Of a stretch of 64,000 nucleotides of DNA, positions 32,361 through 43,274 are shown piece after piece (the first letter of the stretch is position 1; each line of letters begins with the position of its first letter). The DNA comes from Halieaceae bacterium. Lineage in GTDB: Bacteria; Pseudomonadota; Gammaproteobacteria; Pseudomonadales; Halieaceae. The translations under genes were made by a program, and so were the position numbers. A model generated the notes under the pieces. The model searched no databases. It was not told the DNA's origin and saw nothing but the letters and a program-made list of their open reading frames with translations. Location of the stretch: the NCBI GenBank assembly GCA_002721785.1, contig PBLO01000039.1, forward strand, positions 101,572 through 165,571, in the 5' to 3' direction.

Positions 32361-33269
32361 CTACGCTCTTGCAGGCAGTGCGAATCGATCACTTGCGATC
32401 TCTTCGGCAAGCATCTCAGCAGTTCGCAATCCTGCTGCCGTCATAATGTCGAGATTGCCCGCGTACTTGGGTAAAAAATCCCCGAGACCTTCTACTTCCA
32501 GATAAGTCGACACGCGGTTGCCGTCGAACACAGGACCATTGACCAGGCGATAGCCCGGCACATACTTCTGGACTTCTGCGATCATCTCCATGACAGACTC
32601 AGTGATCGCCTTCTGGTCGGGCTCCTCATCCACCAAGCAATGCACCGTATCGCGCATGATCAGTGGGGGCTCCGCCGGATTAATAATGATGATGGCCTTA
32701 CCTTCTCTCGCACCACCGATCTCGGCGACTGCCGCCGATGTCGTGCGAGTGAATTCATCGATATTTTTTCGCGTGCCTGGTCCCACAGACTTCGAGCCCA
32801 CCGTCGCCACAATTTCTCCGTAGGCCACCGATTGCACACGCGATACCGCATGCACCATGGGAATGGTCGCCTGCCCACCACAGGTCACCATATTGACGTT
32901 CATGGCCAGCGATGCCGAATGCTCCGCGAGGTTAACCGGAGGAACACAGAAGGGCCCGATAGCGGCGGGCGTCAAATCGACCATGATCACGCCGAGTGCG
33001 TTCAGCTTTCGTGCGTGCTCTGCATGGGCGTATGCCGATGTGGCATCAAAGGCGATGCGAATATCATCTGCCACCACGTGCTCCAAGACCCCATCAATAC
33101 CCGTGGTGCAGGTTTTGACGCCCATCTTCTGGGCTCGATGTATCCCTTCAGATTCCTCTACACCCACCATCCAGACCGGTTCGATCCAATCGCTTCGCTG
33201 CGCTTTCATCAGCAGATCGGTACCGATATTTCCGGGGCCAATGATCAGCGCTTTCAGCTTGTTTGCCAC
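32361..33269 (-). CDS. dmpF: Acetaldehyde dehydrogenase (acetylating)
   Basis: [62 protein letters not shown]. Confidence 0.95.
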   Translation of the reverse strand: MANKLKALIIGPGNIGTDLLMKAQRSDWIEPVWMVGVEESEGIHRAQKMGVKTCTTGIDGVLEHVVADDIRIAFDATSAYAHAEHARKLNALGVIMVDLTPAAIGPFCVPPVNLAEHSASLAMNVNMVTCGGQATIPMVHAVSRVQSVAYGEIVATVGSKSVGPGTRKNIDEFTRTTSAAVAEIGGAREGKAIIIINPAEPPLIMRDTVHCLVDEEPDQKAITESVMEMIAEVQKYVPGYRLVNGPVFDGNRVSTYLEVEGLGDFLPKYAGNLDIMTAAGLRTAEMLAEEIASDRFALPARA

Positions 33270-33281
33270 GCTATGTTCTCC

Positions 33282-34064
33282 TCACGTGAAGACGACCCGA
33301 CAATCGCCTATCCCACTAATCTGCAAGCTCATCTCATCACCGGCCGTCACCGGCTCCAATGGGACCAGACTCCCCGACAACACGACATCGCCCTTTTCGA
33401 GCGTTATGCCGAACGTGCCCAGAGTATTGGCAAGCCAGGTGATGCAATTAACAGGGTTGCCCATCGCCGCAGCGCCCGTGCCCGTGGAGATCACTTCTCC
33501 ATTTTTACAAACCGTCATTTCACAGTTGATCAGATCGACAGCAGTAGGACTGATCGCAGCCGCCTCGTTCAGTGCAAACCAGCCGCAAGACGCGTTGTCT
33601 GCGACCGTATCCTGTATTTTGATTTGCCAATCCTTGATGCGGGAGTCGACGACCTCGAAACAGGGCATCACAGCATCCGTTGCCGCCAGCACATCGGCGT
33701 TGGTCAGACCCGGACCTTGAAGATCCTTCTTCAGCAAAAAGGCAATTTCGCCCTCAGCGCGAGGCTGGATGAGCGAGCCGGAAATCGCCATCACATCGTC
33801 GTGGCGCATAGCGTCTGTAATGAAGCCGAAATCTGGCTGTCGGACACCCAGCATGTCCATTACCGCCGCACTGGTCACGCCGATTTTCTTGCCGATGATT
33901 TTCTCTCCTGCGTTTAAGCGATTAGCTAAAAAACGGAGTGAGATCTCGTAGGCTTGCTCAATCGTCAGGTTTGGATGGCTATCGGTCAGCGGCGCTACCA
34001 TACGCCGATCACACATAGCCAAGTAAAGTGCGTCACCCAGGCGCTCTATTTCAGCTCGTTCCAT
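33282..34064 (-). CDS. dmpE: 2-oxopent-4-enoate hydratase
   Basis: GKKIGVTSAAVMDMLGVRQPDFGFITDAM, PRAEGEIAFLLKKDLQGPGLTNADVLAATDAVMPCFEVVDSRI; closest by recall to DmpE rather than DmpH. Confidence 0.88.
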   Translation of the reverse strand: MERAEIERLGDALYLAMCDRRMVAPLTDSHPNLTIEQAYEISLRFLANRLNAGEKIIGKKIGVTSAAVMDMLGVRQPDFGFITDAMRHDDVMAISGSLIQPRAEGEIAFLLKKDLQGPGLTNADVLAATDAVMPCFEVVDSRIKDWQIKIQDTVADNASCGWFALNEAAAISPTAVDLINCEMTVCKNGEVISTGTGAAAMGNPVNCITWLANTLGTFGITLEKGDVVLSGSLVPLEPVTAGDEMSLQISGIGDCRVVFT

Positions 34065-34109
34065 GCTCTCCTCGCGGGGTAGATTTGATCCTCTCTTCGA
34101 GAGCGAAGG

Positions 34110-34910
34110 TTATCCCAATCCGGCTCGGATCTCAGGTGTTTGATCTAATCCATCAAGGGTATGCCAATCAAAACCGGTCTCTTGCGTCGCGTGTATCACC
34201 GCACATGATGATAAGCCCGGCCAGCCCTCGAGCGCCGCATCTGCGAGCTCAGGGGCATTGTTTTGCTGGCTGATGTGCGCCACGAAAAGCATCTTCAACT
34301 TGTCGGTGTCGGCATGGTCCAGAAACTGCCGGGCCTGCTGGTTGGTCAAGTGACCAAAGGCACCGCCCACTCGAGTCTTGACCGAATGCGGATAGGGACC
34401 CTCGGCCAGCATCGCCGGGTCATGGTTGAACTCGAGCACCAGGGCGTCGCAGTCGGAAAACGCCTGCACCACATGGGGCGTAATACTGCCCAGGTCAGTC
34501 AGGATGCCCAGCTTGCAGTCACCGGCCTCAAGGCAAAATTGCACAGGCTCGCGGGCGTCATGGGGCACTGGTTCGGCGGAAATCTGGCAATCGCCGATGG
34601 CGAAGTGATCACCGGGACGAATCACCACGCTATGCCGCAGCCCCTCCAGCTTGCGGCTGCTCGCGGTACCCGCAGTGAGAAAGACGGGGAGTGAATACGC
34701 CTTGGCGAGAGGCACCACGCCTCGGCAATGATCGCCGTGCTCATGGGTCACCAGAATGGCATCCAGATCTGCGGCAGCAACCCCCCGCGAGGCCAGTCGT
34801 TCTTCGGCCTCCTTGCGTGGCAATCCACAGTCTATGAGTAGGAGGGTCTCTCCCGTGTCGACCAGCGTCGCGTTCCCCTTGCTACCACTTCCGAGGGACG
34901 CGATGCGCAT
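34110..34910 (-). CDS. YycJ-like MBL-fold metallohydrolase
   Basis: MRIASLGSGSKGNATLVDTGETLLLIDCGLPRKEAEERL, TEHGDHC-type motif HEHGDHCRG. Confidence 0.9.
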   Translation of the reverse strand: MRIASLGSGSKGNATLVDTGETLLLIDCGLPRKEAEERLASRGVAAADLDAILVTHEHGDHCRGVVPLAKAYSLPVFLTAGTASSRKLEGLRHSVVIRPGDHFAIGDCQISAEPVPHDAREPVQFCLEAGDCKLGILTDLGSITPHVVQAFSDCDALVLEFNHDPAMLAEGPYPHSVKTRVGGAFGHLTNQQARQFLDHADTDKLKMLFVAHISQQNNAPELADAALEGWPGLSSCAVIHATQETGFDWHTLDGLDQTPEIRAGLG

Positions 34911-35941
34911 TAGGTGATATTACCCCGGAGAATCGTCAGAAGCGCCTGCTGCTCGCGTCGCTCAATCACCTCGCCATCAACCCCTCGCAGAGTAATGAGC
35001 ATCGTGTCATCGCTCTCGGCATCGAGATGGATCTGGTAGCGATGCCCCGCCAGTGGATGGTCGTCCTCCCCACCCCACAGCCAGTCAAACCAACCGCTGT
35101 CTTCCTCTTCCTGGGGACCGACGAAGGTCGCATACAAGACGCCTTCGCTCCGGTTGCGATCGTCGATCACAAAGTCGGCCTGCTCGGTGCCTTTAACCAA
35201 TGACGCCCAAGCACGGTCAAACGGCAGCGCAAGACGAATGCGCGTTTCCTGCTCCGTGTCCTCCAGGGTGATTCGTCCTGAGTCGCTCATGGAGCGGTCG
35301 GCCATCATTGAGATAGGCACTGATTCCGCACTGTTCGCCAAGTACTGCGCCACGTCTTGGAGCATCTTACGTTCCAGATCACCATCGTCTGACTCACGAG
35401 GCCAGTCGACATCTTCGACACCGCGGGTCTGCTGTAACACATGCAGCTCCGCGGTATTGCGCTGCACGCCGGTGTCGACCCGGAAACGGAAGCGCGTTGC
35501 CAGCTCACGGTCTTCAAGTTTGAACCACTGCGTATCAATGAGGCCCGCTTCGGCATCGACCGCCGCCACACCAATGCCGCTGGTCGTGAGAAAGCCTCGA
35601 ACCTGTGGCCAGAGCTGTCCGGGGGCCACATTAACCAGCGCCCAGCGCTCGCCAGAGAGGCTTTGAATGCGCACTGCGTCAGCCTGGTTGTTGGCGGTCA
35701 GCGGTGTGGGTCTGGGCGTTTCAAATTGCGTCGCGAGTTGGGCGCTCTCCGCCACGGGGGGCACGGGGTAGTCAGGCTGAATGGCGTCCGTCGATAGATG
35801 AGGCGGCACATCGATTGGTGCCAGCTCAGGGGCCGTTTGGTATCGACTGGCGTTATCCGGGAATAAACCGTCCTCGCCGAACAACCAACTGCAGCCCGAA
35901 AGTGGCAATGAAATCGCCAATAACAGTCCTAACCGCTTCAC
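34910..35941 (-). CDS. bamC: Outer membrane assembly lipoprotein BamC
   Basis: Lipobox LPLSGCSWLFG; adjacent to dapA as in other gammaproteobacteria; GTG start at 35941. Confidence 0.88.
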   Translation of the reverse strand: MKRLGLLLAISLPLSGCSWLFGEDGLFPDNASRYQTAPELAPIDVPPHLSTDAIQPDYPVPPVAESAQLATQFETPRPTPLTANNQADAVRIQSLSGERWALVNVAPGQLWPQVRGFLTTSGIGVAAVDAEAGLIDTQWFKLEDRELATRFRFRVDTGVQRNTAELHVLQQTRGVEDVDWPRESDDGDLERKMLQDVAQYLANSAESVPISMMADRSMSDSGRITLEDTEQETRIRLALPFDRAWASLVKGTEQADFVIDDRNRSEGVLYATFVGPQEEEDSGWFDWLWGGEDDHPLAGHRYQIHLDAESDDTMLITLRGVDGEVIERREQQALLTILRGNIT

Positions 35942-36810
35942 GCGAAATATGTCTCCATCGCCTGTTTTAACGGTGCACGGCAACCCTCAGAAAGAGGGGT
36001 CAACGGCAAGCGAATGCCCTCTTCGATCATGCCCCGGTGCGCCATGCCCCACTTTACCGGAATCGGATTCGCTTCGCTGAACAACAAATGATTGAGGTCG
36101 GATAGCCGGGCATCAATCTCCGCCGCGGCTTCCCACTCCTGCGCCAGAGCGAGGTTGCACATGGCCGCCATATCACCCGCGGCGATATTGGCCGTGACCG
36201 ACACATTACCTTTGCCGCCGCGGCGCATGAGTTCCAATGCCGTTGCATCATCTCCAGAGAAGACCGAAAAGCCATCGGGCACGGCTTCAATGAGCGCGGC
36301 TCCTCGCTCAACATCGCCGGTCGCGTCCTTGATCGCCACGATGTTATCGATCTGGCTAAGTCTCACGACCGTGTCATTGAACAAGTCGCAGCCTGTGCGG
36401 CCCGGCACGTTGTAGAGAATAATGGGCAAGTTCACAGCGCGAGCCACGGCCTGAAAATGTTCAAACAGCCCCTGCTGAGTGGGCTTGTTGTAGTAGGGCG
36501 TCACCGACAATGAGTAATCCGCGCCCGCCTCGGCAGCGGAGACAGTGAGCTCGATGGCCTCGTGGGTTGAGTTACCGCCTGTGCCCGCCACAACAGGGAT
36601 ACGCCCCCCCGCTTGCTCAACCGCGAATTGAATGACCTCGCAGTGCTCCGGCACGGTCAGCGTCGGGCTCTCACCCGTGGTGCCCACAACGCCCAGTCCA
36701 GCGGTGCCAGATTCAATGTGGTACTCAATCAAGCGCCCCAAGGCCGGCCAATCGATGGCGCCATCTGGGTGCATGGGCGTTACCAACGCAACGATGCTTC
36801 CGGTTATCAT
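35938..36810 (-). CDS. dapA: 4-hydroxy-tetrahydrodipicolinate synthase
   Basis: ITGSIVALVTPMHPDGAIDW, GTTGESPTL, YYNKPTQQGLFEHF. Confidence 0.98.
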   Translation of the reverse strand: MITGSIVALVTPMHPDGAIDWPALGRLIEYHIESGTAGLGVVGTTGESPTLTVPEHCEVIQFAVEQAGGRIPVVAGTGGNSTHEAIELTVSAAEAGADYSLSVTPYYNKPTQQGLFEHFQAVARAVNLPIILYNVPGRTGCDLFNDTVVRLSQIDNIVAIKDATGDVERGAALIEAVPDGFSVFSGDDATALELMRRGGKGNVSVTANIAAGDMAAMCNLALAQEWEAAAEIDARLSDLNHLLFSEANPIPVKWGMAHRGMIEEGIRLPLTPLSEGCRAPLKQAMETYFA

Positions 36811-36854
36811 CGATTTACTCCGGGAGGGACCTCAGGGGGTCGAGACAGAACTTC

Positions 36855-37433
36855 ATGGTGTCGCAATTATCCATTTCAGCGCGGGTTTCACAACTGCAGA
36901 AGGCACGGTTTTTCGGGTTTGCCAAGCGATTAGGGCCGACCATCGTCATGCTCGCCGTCTCCTTCGGAGGCGCGGCGCTGTGTCACGCGCAGGGCGCCGA
37001 TTTTGAGGTGCTGGTTGAACCGCTGACCGCTATTGATCGCCAGTTTATGACAGAGCAACGTGGTCGCGTGGAAGTACTCGCCAATCGCTTGGGGCGCGGC
37101 CTCACCGGTAACGTGGATCGGGACCTCGACACACTCCAGCGCATACTTGATGAGCGCATGGTACCGGCCAGCGATACTCTGACGTTGCAGGCGATGGGTC
37201 TGGTTTTCGGTGATTTACTGAGTGACCGCTTGAGTATGCAGTGGGTGGTTTACCGTGACCGCCAAGGGCGGTCACGGGCATTACGCTACCGCGAACTGGA
37301 TGTATTCCTGTTTCCCATGACGATGATTTCGAGAAGGCAGGAAGCGGGCAGTGATCGCCGGCTTCGCCCCCTGTTTGACGAAACAGTAGCCGAGACGCGT
37401 CCCTTGTTACCCGGTGGCAAGTGGTTTCAGTAG
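36855..37433 (+). CDS. DUF3806-like exported protein
   Basis: Hydrophobic N-terminus; DRLSMQWVVYRDRQGRSRALRYRELDVFLFPMTMISRR. Confidence 0.7.
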   Translation: MVSQLSISARVSQLQKARFFGFAKRLGPTIVMLAVSFGGAALCHAQGADFEVLVEPLTAIDRQFMTEQRGRVEVLANRLGRGLTGNVDRDLDTLQRILDERMVPASDTLTLQAMGLVFGDLLSDRLSMQWVVYRDRQGRSRALRYRELDVFLFPMTMISRRQEAGSDRRLRPLFDETVAETRPLLPGGKWFQ

Positions 37434-37513
37434 CCAGATTGCGCGGACAACAGTTGACCCCACCGGACCATCGGTTACGTCCCGTCTCCCGGGTGACTCC
37501 GTATTTCGCCGAG

Positions 37514-38272
37514 CTACGCTCCCTCTGAGAGAGGCTCGTAGTAAAAGCGCCCTTCCTTGCCCACCGTCCGATGAGCAGGGCCCTGCAGAGTGAGATCACC
37601 GCTCTCGTAACACGCGTCACCCTCGTAAAGAAAGATCATCGCCTCAGCCTCGCGCACAACGTTGGGAAAGAAGTGGACGGGTGGCCGCGATGCCAAAGCT
37701 GCCCATGAGTCCCGGGATGCCTCCAGGCACTGCAGGGCGTGCAATGAGACCAGTGTTGGCGGCGTCAGCGGCAAATCACCGTTGTGATGCGCGGCGAGCG
37801 CTTCTGAAGGACACCACCACTGATGCGCCGTGATCTCACTGCCATCAACCGTCACCGGCGTATCGTCATCAACCTCAGCCAGAAAGAACCAGGTGCTGAA
37901 ACGCCTTTTCACAACGACAGGTGTCAGCCAATGTGAAAACGGGGTTAATGCGGCGGGCGACAATGACACCCCCGCCTCTTCCTGTAACTCGCGCGCCGCA
38001 CCATGTCGGGCTTGCTCCAGCGCATCCTCACCCGGGTCGTCTGGTTCCACTTTGCCCCCCGGGAAAACCCACAGGCCTGGCATGTGTTTGAGCGCTTCAT
38101 TGCGCTTCAGCAGCAGGACTTCCGGCGACTGATCGGTAAAACGCACCAGAATGGCCGTCGCGGCCGGCCGGGCCTCACTTACGGTATCAGACAGCTCGAG
38201 CACCACCGCCTCGATACCCTCAGAGAATCGGTGCGCAGGACAGGCACTGCACGTAAACGTGCATGGGGTCAC
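37514..38272 (-). CDS. Nudix hydrolase (NUDT19-like); start uncertain
   Basis: PGLWVFPGGKVEPDDPGEDALEQARHGAARELQEEAGVSL. Confidence 0.85.
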   Translation of the reverse strand: MTPCTFTCSACPAHRFSEGIEAVVLELSDTVSEARPAATAILVRFTDQSPEVLLLKRNEALKHMPGLWVFPGGKVEPDDPGEDALEQARHGAARELQEEAGVSLSPAALTPFSHWLTPVVVKRRFSTWFFLAEVDDDTPVTVDGSEITAHQWWCPSEALAAHHNGDLPLTPPTLVSLHALQCLEASRDSWAALASRPPVHFFPNVVREAEAMIFLYEGDACYESGDLTLQGPAHRTVGKEGRFYYEPLSEGA

Positions 38273-40046
38273 GAAGCGTCGACAGCCCTTTCACGACCGG
38301 CTTGAAACTCTCCGCCAGAGAGTCGAACCACCCCCCGGCAGGCAGGACGCTCGCATTGAAAGACCGACTCAATTCCTCGAGCAGGATGTTTTCGAATGAA
38401 GGCGGCAACTGCGTTCTACCGGTTCGCCATTCCTCCACACCCGCTAATGCTGCGGCAGAAGCGACTGCCTCATTTAAGCCGCCCAGCTGGTCGACCAGGC
38501 CAATCTCATTGGCATCGGCGCCTGTCCACACAATGCCCTCGGCAATCTCTCTCACGTCCGCATCACTCATCTCACGACCCGTCGCGACCAACTCAATGAA
38601 GTCCTCGTAGGCCCCATAAGAGAGCGCTTGCACGATGCTCGACATCTCAGGGCTCAAACCCCGGTTGAGACTCGCCTCGCCCGCCAGCGGGGTGGTGCCC
38701 ACACCATCTACTGTCACGCCGATATAGTCGATGATGCCTTCGATCGTCGGGAATGCAGAGAAAGCGCCGATACTGCCAGTGATCGTGGTGGGTAACGCCC
38801 AGATTTCATCCGCCTCTGCGGAGATCCAGTACCCGCCAGAAGCCGCGACGCTCCCCATCGATACCACCAGTGGGATATCTGCTGCCTGCACCTCAGCCAA
38901 TTTACGGCGAATCAGATCAGAGGCGAAAACACTCCCGCCCGGAGAGTTCACCCGCAGCACCACGGCTGCGAGATCCTCTGCTTCCAGGGCGGTGTCGATA
39001 TAGCCCACGATAGTGTCGCTCCCCGCCATGCCCTCTTCACTGTCACCAGGAACAATCGTGCCCTCTACGGGGATAATAGCGATCAACGGCAGCGTCTCTT
39101 GGCTCATCGCCAGCTGAGATTTTTGGTCTTCAACGTAGCGACCCAGCCCGATTAGTTCAGCGTCGCCGTCTTCGTCCGTCACACCAACCCACTCGGCCAG
39201 CGCCGCTTCCATCTCGGCGTGGTCAGCCAGCGCATCGACCCAACCGCCGGCCAGCATGGTCTCAGCCAGGTTGTTATTCGATGCTGCGAGTCGCTCGCCA
39301 AAGCCGGCGATAAAGCGATCCATGTCACCCTCGGGCAACTCGCGGCCCGCCTCGGCAAGCTCGGTATAGGCTGACCAGAGCTCGCCTAACCAACGTGTCA
39401 CGATCTCACGCTCGTTTTCTGACATGTCGTCACGGAGATAGGGCTCGACCGCTGATTTACTCTCTCCTGCTCGGAACACATGCATCGTCACACGAATTTT
39501 TTCGAGGAAGGTACGCAGGTAAGAGCGGTACACCGAGAATCCTTCGAGGAACATACCGCCCTCGGGATGGAGCACAATGTGGTCGGCCTGCGAAGCCAGC
39601 AGGTAATGCGCCTGGGAGTAAAAATCACCGAACGCAATCACCGGTTTGCCCGCGCCTTTGAACTCCGCAATCGCTTCACTGATCTCCAGGGTCTGGCTAG
39701 TGGAGGGCCCAGCAAGATTTTCGAGATCCAGCACCAAAGAAGTGATCCTGTCATCGATCGCGGCCCAGCGGATCGCCCTCACCACATCGTTTAGCAGTAT
39801 CGGCTGGTCGTAATCCTGATTGAGGAAGGCCGCCACCGGCTCAACGGGCGGTGCGTCCTCCACGAGCGGGCCGTTTGGCGCGATAAACAAGCCGGCTTTC
39901 CCCGGCAGCGGTTCGGGCGCCGAGTCATTCAGACCCGAACTCACCGCCACAACAAAAATCCCCACAAACACCAGCGGGACCAACACCGTGATGACCCGGC
40001 TAATTCCGCTGAGGACGCGCCAAATTCCCTTTAATAATCGCATCAT
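38220..40046 (-). CDS. sppA: Signal peptide peptidase SppA, 67K type
   Basis: RVNSPGGSVFASDLIRRKL, VVSMGSVAASGGYWISAEADEIWA; 608 aa. Confidence 0.96.
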   Translation of the reverse strand: MMRLLKGIWRVLSGISRVITVLVPLVFVGIFVVAVSSGLNDSAPEPLPGKAGLFIAPNGPLVEDAPPVEPVAAFLNQDYDQPILLNDVVRAIRWAAIDDRITSLVLDLENLAGPSTSQTLEISEAIAEFKGAGKPVIAFGDFYSQAHYLLASQADHIVLHPEGGMFLEGFSVYRSYLRTFLEKIRVTMHVFRAGESKSAVEPYLRDDMSENEREIVTRWLGELWSAYTELAEAGRELPEGDMDRFIAGFGERLAASNNNLAETMLAGGWVDALADHAEMEAALAEWVGVTDEDGDAELIGLGRYVEDQKSQLAMSQETLPLIAIIPVEGTIVPGDSEEGMAGSDTIVGYIDTALEAEDLAAVVLRVNSPGGSVFASDLIRRKLAEVQAADIPLVVSMGSVAASGGYWISAEADEIWALPTTITGSIGAFSAFPTIEGIIDYIGVTVDGVGTTPLAGEASLNRGLSPEMSSIVQALSYGAYEDFIELVATGREMSDADVREIAEGIVWTGADANEIGLVDQLGGLNEAVASAAALAGVEEWRTGRTQLPPSFENILLEELSRSFNASVLPAGGWFDSLAESFKPVVKGLSTLRDPMHVYVQCLSCAPIL

Positions 40047-40260
40047 GCTTTTTCCCTGCTCTCCCTATTCCCCCGCTTTTTGCGGATTTCATGTTCCATG
40101 TCAAACCAAATCGTCATGGCGTCGCTTATGGCCTGAATCGGTGACCCCGGCCTATCGCCCTCAACACCAGTGCAACCGCGCCCATCCCCTGCGCCGACTA
40201 TTTAGCGTGTAATTGCGTTACGACACTTTTTTGCAGCGCGATTTTCAGCTGATCTAACTG

Positions 40261-40629
40261 TCAGGTGGTCGCAGCTCGCACCTCGCGGCCACGGTATCGG
40301 ATATACAGCATACAGACTGTGAACTGCACTACGACCAAGCCTAGGCCCGCCATCGACAGCACATCCGCCTGATAGGCAAACGCGGCCTCAACAGCCGAAA
40401 TAAAATAAAACAGCAGCACGAGCTCGTGCCAGATCAGCAGACGCAAGCTGTCGCGAACTGCAAACCAGATAAACAGCATGAGCGGCAAACAACGCAAACC
40501 CACGAGCGCCAACGTGCCGGAGAATCTCTCTACGTCTGCAGCCTGCTGCCCCAAAAATGCCAGCCACGTGGCCCACATCATCCACCACATCGATCCCGTC
40601 AGGGCGCCGCGCTGCACAAACTCTTTCAT
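40261..40629 (-). CDS. DUF2069 family membrane protein
   Basis: Four hydrophobic stretches, ADVLSMAGLGLVVVQFTVCMLYIR; directly downstream of wrbA. Confidence 0.75.
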   Translation of the reverse strand: MKEFVQRGALTGSMWWMMWATWLAFLGQQAADVERFSGTLALVGLRCLPLMLFIWFAVRDSLRLLIWHELVLLFYFISAVEAAFAYQADVLSMAGLGLVVVQFTVCMLYIRYRGREVRAATT

Positions 40630-40636
40630 AAGCTCG

Positions 40637-41260
<624 letters not shown>

Positions 41261-41318
41261 TCAGACACCGCGTTACAGTGAGCGGCATTCGCAACGAATA
41301 CCGGGTGACTGAAACCGC

Positions 41319-42551
41319 ATGGTAACGCATCCCTCACTGCAAAATGCAGGCCCGCGCCTGCGATACCTCATCAACCGGTTTATTGAAGATCGGCTTAACG
41401 CGAACGCCGCTGCACTGACCTTTGTCAGTCTCTTCGCCCTCGTGCCGCTCCTAACCGTGACGCTCTCCATCGCCTCGGCACTGCCGGCGGCCGGTGATAT
41501 CGAAGCCAAGCTGAGCGAATTCCTCCTTCAGTTTTTGCTCCCGGAGAGTTCCACTCAGGTCGTTCAATATCTTTCTACCTTCATTGACCAAGCACGCTCA
41601 CTCACCGTGTTTGGTGTCGGTATTTTGCTGGTCACCGCGGTGCTCATGCTGCGCAACATTGAGAAAGCGCTGAATGATATCTGGCGTAATCGCGCTAACC
41701 GCAGGCCACTTCAAAGCTTTCTCCTGTACTGGGCGGTACTCAGCTTTGGCCCCGCCGCGATCGGTCTGGGACTGGGTGTGAGGGCGTATCTTTTCGCTGC
41801 GACCAATGACTGGGGTGGGATTCAGTTATTTGGACTGGGGTCGATACTGGTTGGCTTGATGCCGTTTGCGATCAGCACCATTGGCCTAACCGCCCTTTAC
41901 GCTGTCGTGCCCAATTGTCAGGTGCCTTTCCGTCATGCATTGATCGGTGGCGTCTTCGCTGCCAGCACTTTCACTTTGGCGCGCATGGTGTTCACTGGGG
42001 TGATGGCCGAATCGAGCTACGCACTGGTATATGGCGCCTTTGCAGCAGTGCCGCTCTTCCTTCTGTGGATTTACGTTACCTGGATCATCGTGCTGGCTGG
42101 TGCTGTTCTAGCGCACAGCCTGTCGGCCTTTCAAACCACCGAGCAGGCGCAGACACCCCCTCTCATGAAAGCGCTTGATATTTTGTATCTGTTCTGGCGT
42201 GCGCAGCAGCAGGGCCGGGGTATCGCCGAGCTTGAAATCATCCGTCCAAATGAGGTCTTGAAGGATGGTATCGACGCAGACAGCTGGCGGCGTATTCGCG
42301 ATGCACTCATTAATGCACAGTGGCTAAAACGCCTCGACCGCGGCCACTATTTACTCAGCAGGGACCTACATGAAGTGACGCTGGCCATGCTGGCTCACAT
42401 GATGCGCGCTGAACCCGACTACCGCCTGACCCCCCAGCACCTCGGCTGGCAGAGGGAGGCTTCCAGCTTGCTGCACGACATGAGAGATAAAGAGGCCACC
42501 GCGCTGGACCTCTCGTTAGCAGCCCTGTTTGGCGAGGGCGAATCAAACTGA
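41319..42551 (+). CDS. YihY/virulence factor BrkB-family membrane protein
   Basis: NANAAALTFVSLFALVPLLTVTLSIASALP; multiple TM helices; 410 aa. Confidence 0.92.
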   Translation: MVTHPSLQNAGPRLRYLINRFIEDRLNANAAALTFVSLFALVPLLTVTLSIASALPAAGDIEAKLSEFLLQFLLPESSTQVVQYLSTFIDQARSLTVFGVGILLVTAVLMLRNIEKALNDIWRNRANRRPLQSFLLYWAVLSFGPAAIGLGLGVRAYLFAATNDWGGIQLFGLGSILVGLMPFAISTIGLTALYAVVPNCQVPFRHALIGGVFAASTFTLARMVFTGVMAESSYALVYGAFAAVPLFLLWIYVTWIIVLAGAVLAHSLSAFQTTEQAQTPPLMKALDILYLFWRAQQQGRGIAELEIIRPNEVLKDGIDADSWRRIRDALINAQWLKRLDRGHYLLSRDLHEVTLAMLAHMMRAEPDYRLTPQHLGWQREASSLLHDMRDKEATALDLSLAALFGEGESN

Positions 42552-42583
42552 AAATCCGGCGGACAGTCCCGCGCTTTCTCCTG

Positions 42584-42991
42584 ATGAGTATCATCTGGGC
42601 GTCTCTCACCACCCTGACGGGTTGCGGCAATAAAAGCTCTGCATTGCCAGGTGCGGGCACATGGCGAGTGGTGAATTACTGGGCAATCTGGTGCGCACCT
42701 TGCCGGGAGGAAATACCTGAGCTCAACGCGCTACATCAGGATTCACCGCTCACGGTTTTCGCCGTAAATTACGATGGGCAAACGGGGGAGACGCTGACCC
42801 AGCAAGCAGCCGAGCTGGGCATTCGCTTTGAGCTTCTTGAGCAGGACCCCGGCCCCGATTTCGGTATTGAACGACCCCGCGTACTCCCGACCACGCTTCT
42901 GATTGACCCCGAGGGTGTCGTCACTGACATATTGGTGGGGCCGCAGACCAAGGAGAATTTAGCCGCCCTCTGGGAATCGCGCCAATCTTAA
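42584..42991 (+). CDS. TlpA-like thioredoxin-fold lipoprotein
   Basis: TLTGCG lipobox, NYWAIWCAPCREEIPELN, RVLPTTLLIDPEG. Confidence 0.9.
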   Translation: MSIIWASLTTLTGCGNKSSALPGAGTWRVVNYWAIWCAPCREEIPELNALHQDSPLTVFAVNYDGQTGETLTQQAAELGIRFELLEQDPGPDFGIERPRVLPTTLLIDPEGVVTDILVGPQTKENLAALWESRQS

Positions 42992-43138
42992 GCTTCCGCT
43001 TTATCGAGCCATGCTCAACGTACGATCCCTCTATCAATAAGATGACTGAGTAAAAATCGGAGACGCCAGGTTCGGCCAAACCGCGAGGCGAGTAAGCGAG
43101 CAGCAACAAGAACACAAGGTGGGGGGAAATTCCCGGGC

Positions 43139-43167
43139 AAAAAAAAGCCGGCTGTCACACAGCCGGC
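43139..43167 (-). terminator. Strong rho-independent terminator (minus strand)
   Basis: Inverted repeat GCCGGCTGT-cac-ACAGCCGGC followed on minus strand by T8. Confidence 0.88.
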
Positions 43168-43268
43168 AATGAAGGAGCCACTCAAAACGGGGAGGGTCTC
43201 GACTACGAGTCCCCCGCTGCTCAGACGTTTCCCTTGCGAGGTCCCCGTAGACAACGCCATCTCAACAA
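43139..43268 (-). ncRNA. Candidate structured small RNA between convergent genes
   Basis: Sigma-E-like promoter, internal stems (ACGGGGA/TCCCCGT; GGGACTCGTAGTCGAGACCC hairpin) and intrinsic terminator. Confidence 0.5.
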
Positions 43269-43274
43269 CTGACC

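Noticed and set aside
32640-33917. 425-aa plus-strand ORF opposite dmpF/dmpE (also 32857-33720, 287 aa)
   Set aside because: Antisense shadow ORF in GC-rich coding DNA; His/Arg-rich composition with no recognisable domain, while the minus strand encodes clear enzymes.
40207-40230. GTGTAATTGCGTTACGACAC followed by T6, possible plus-strand terminator
   Set aside because: Stem is short and bulged, and no plus-strand gene lies upstream to terminate.
43015-43260. 81-aa minus-strand ORF within the candidate sRNA region
   Set aside because: Reads straight through the strong terminator hairpin and T8, with no evident Shine-Dalgarno; kept only as a counter-hypothesis to the sRNA.
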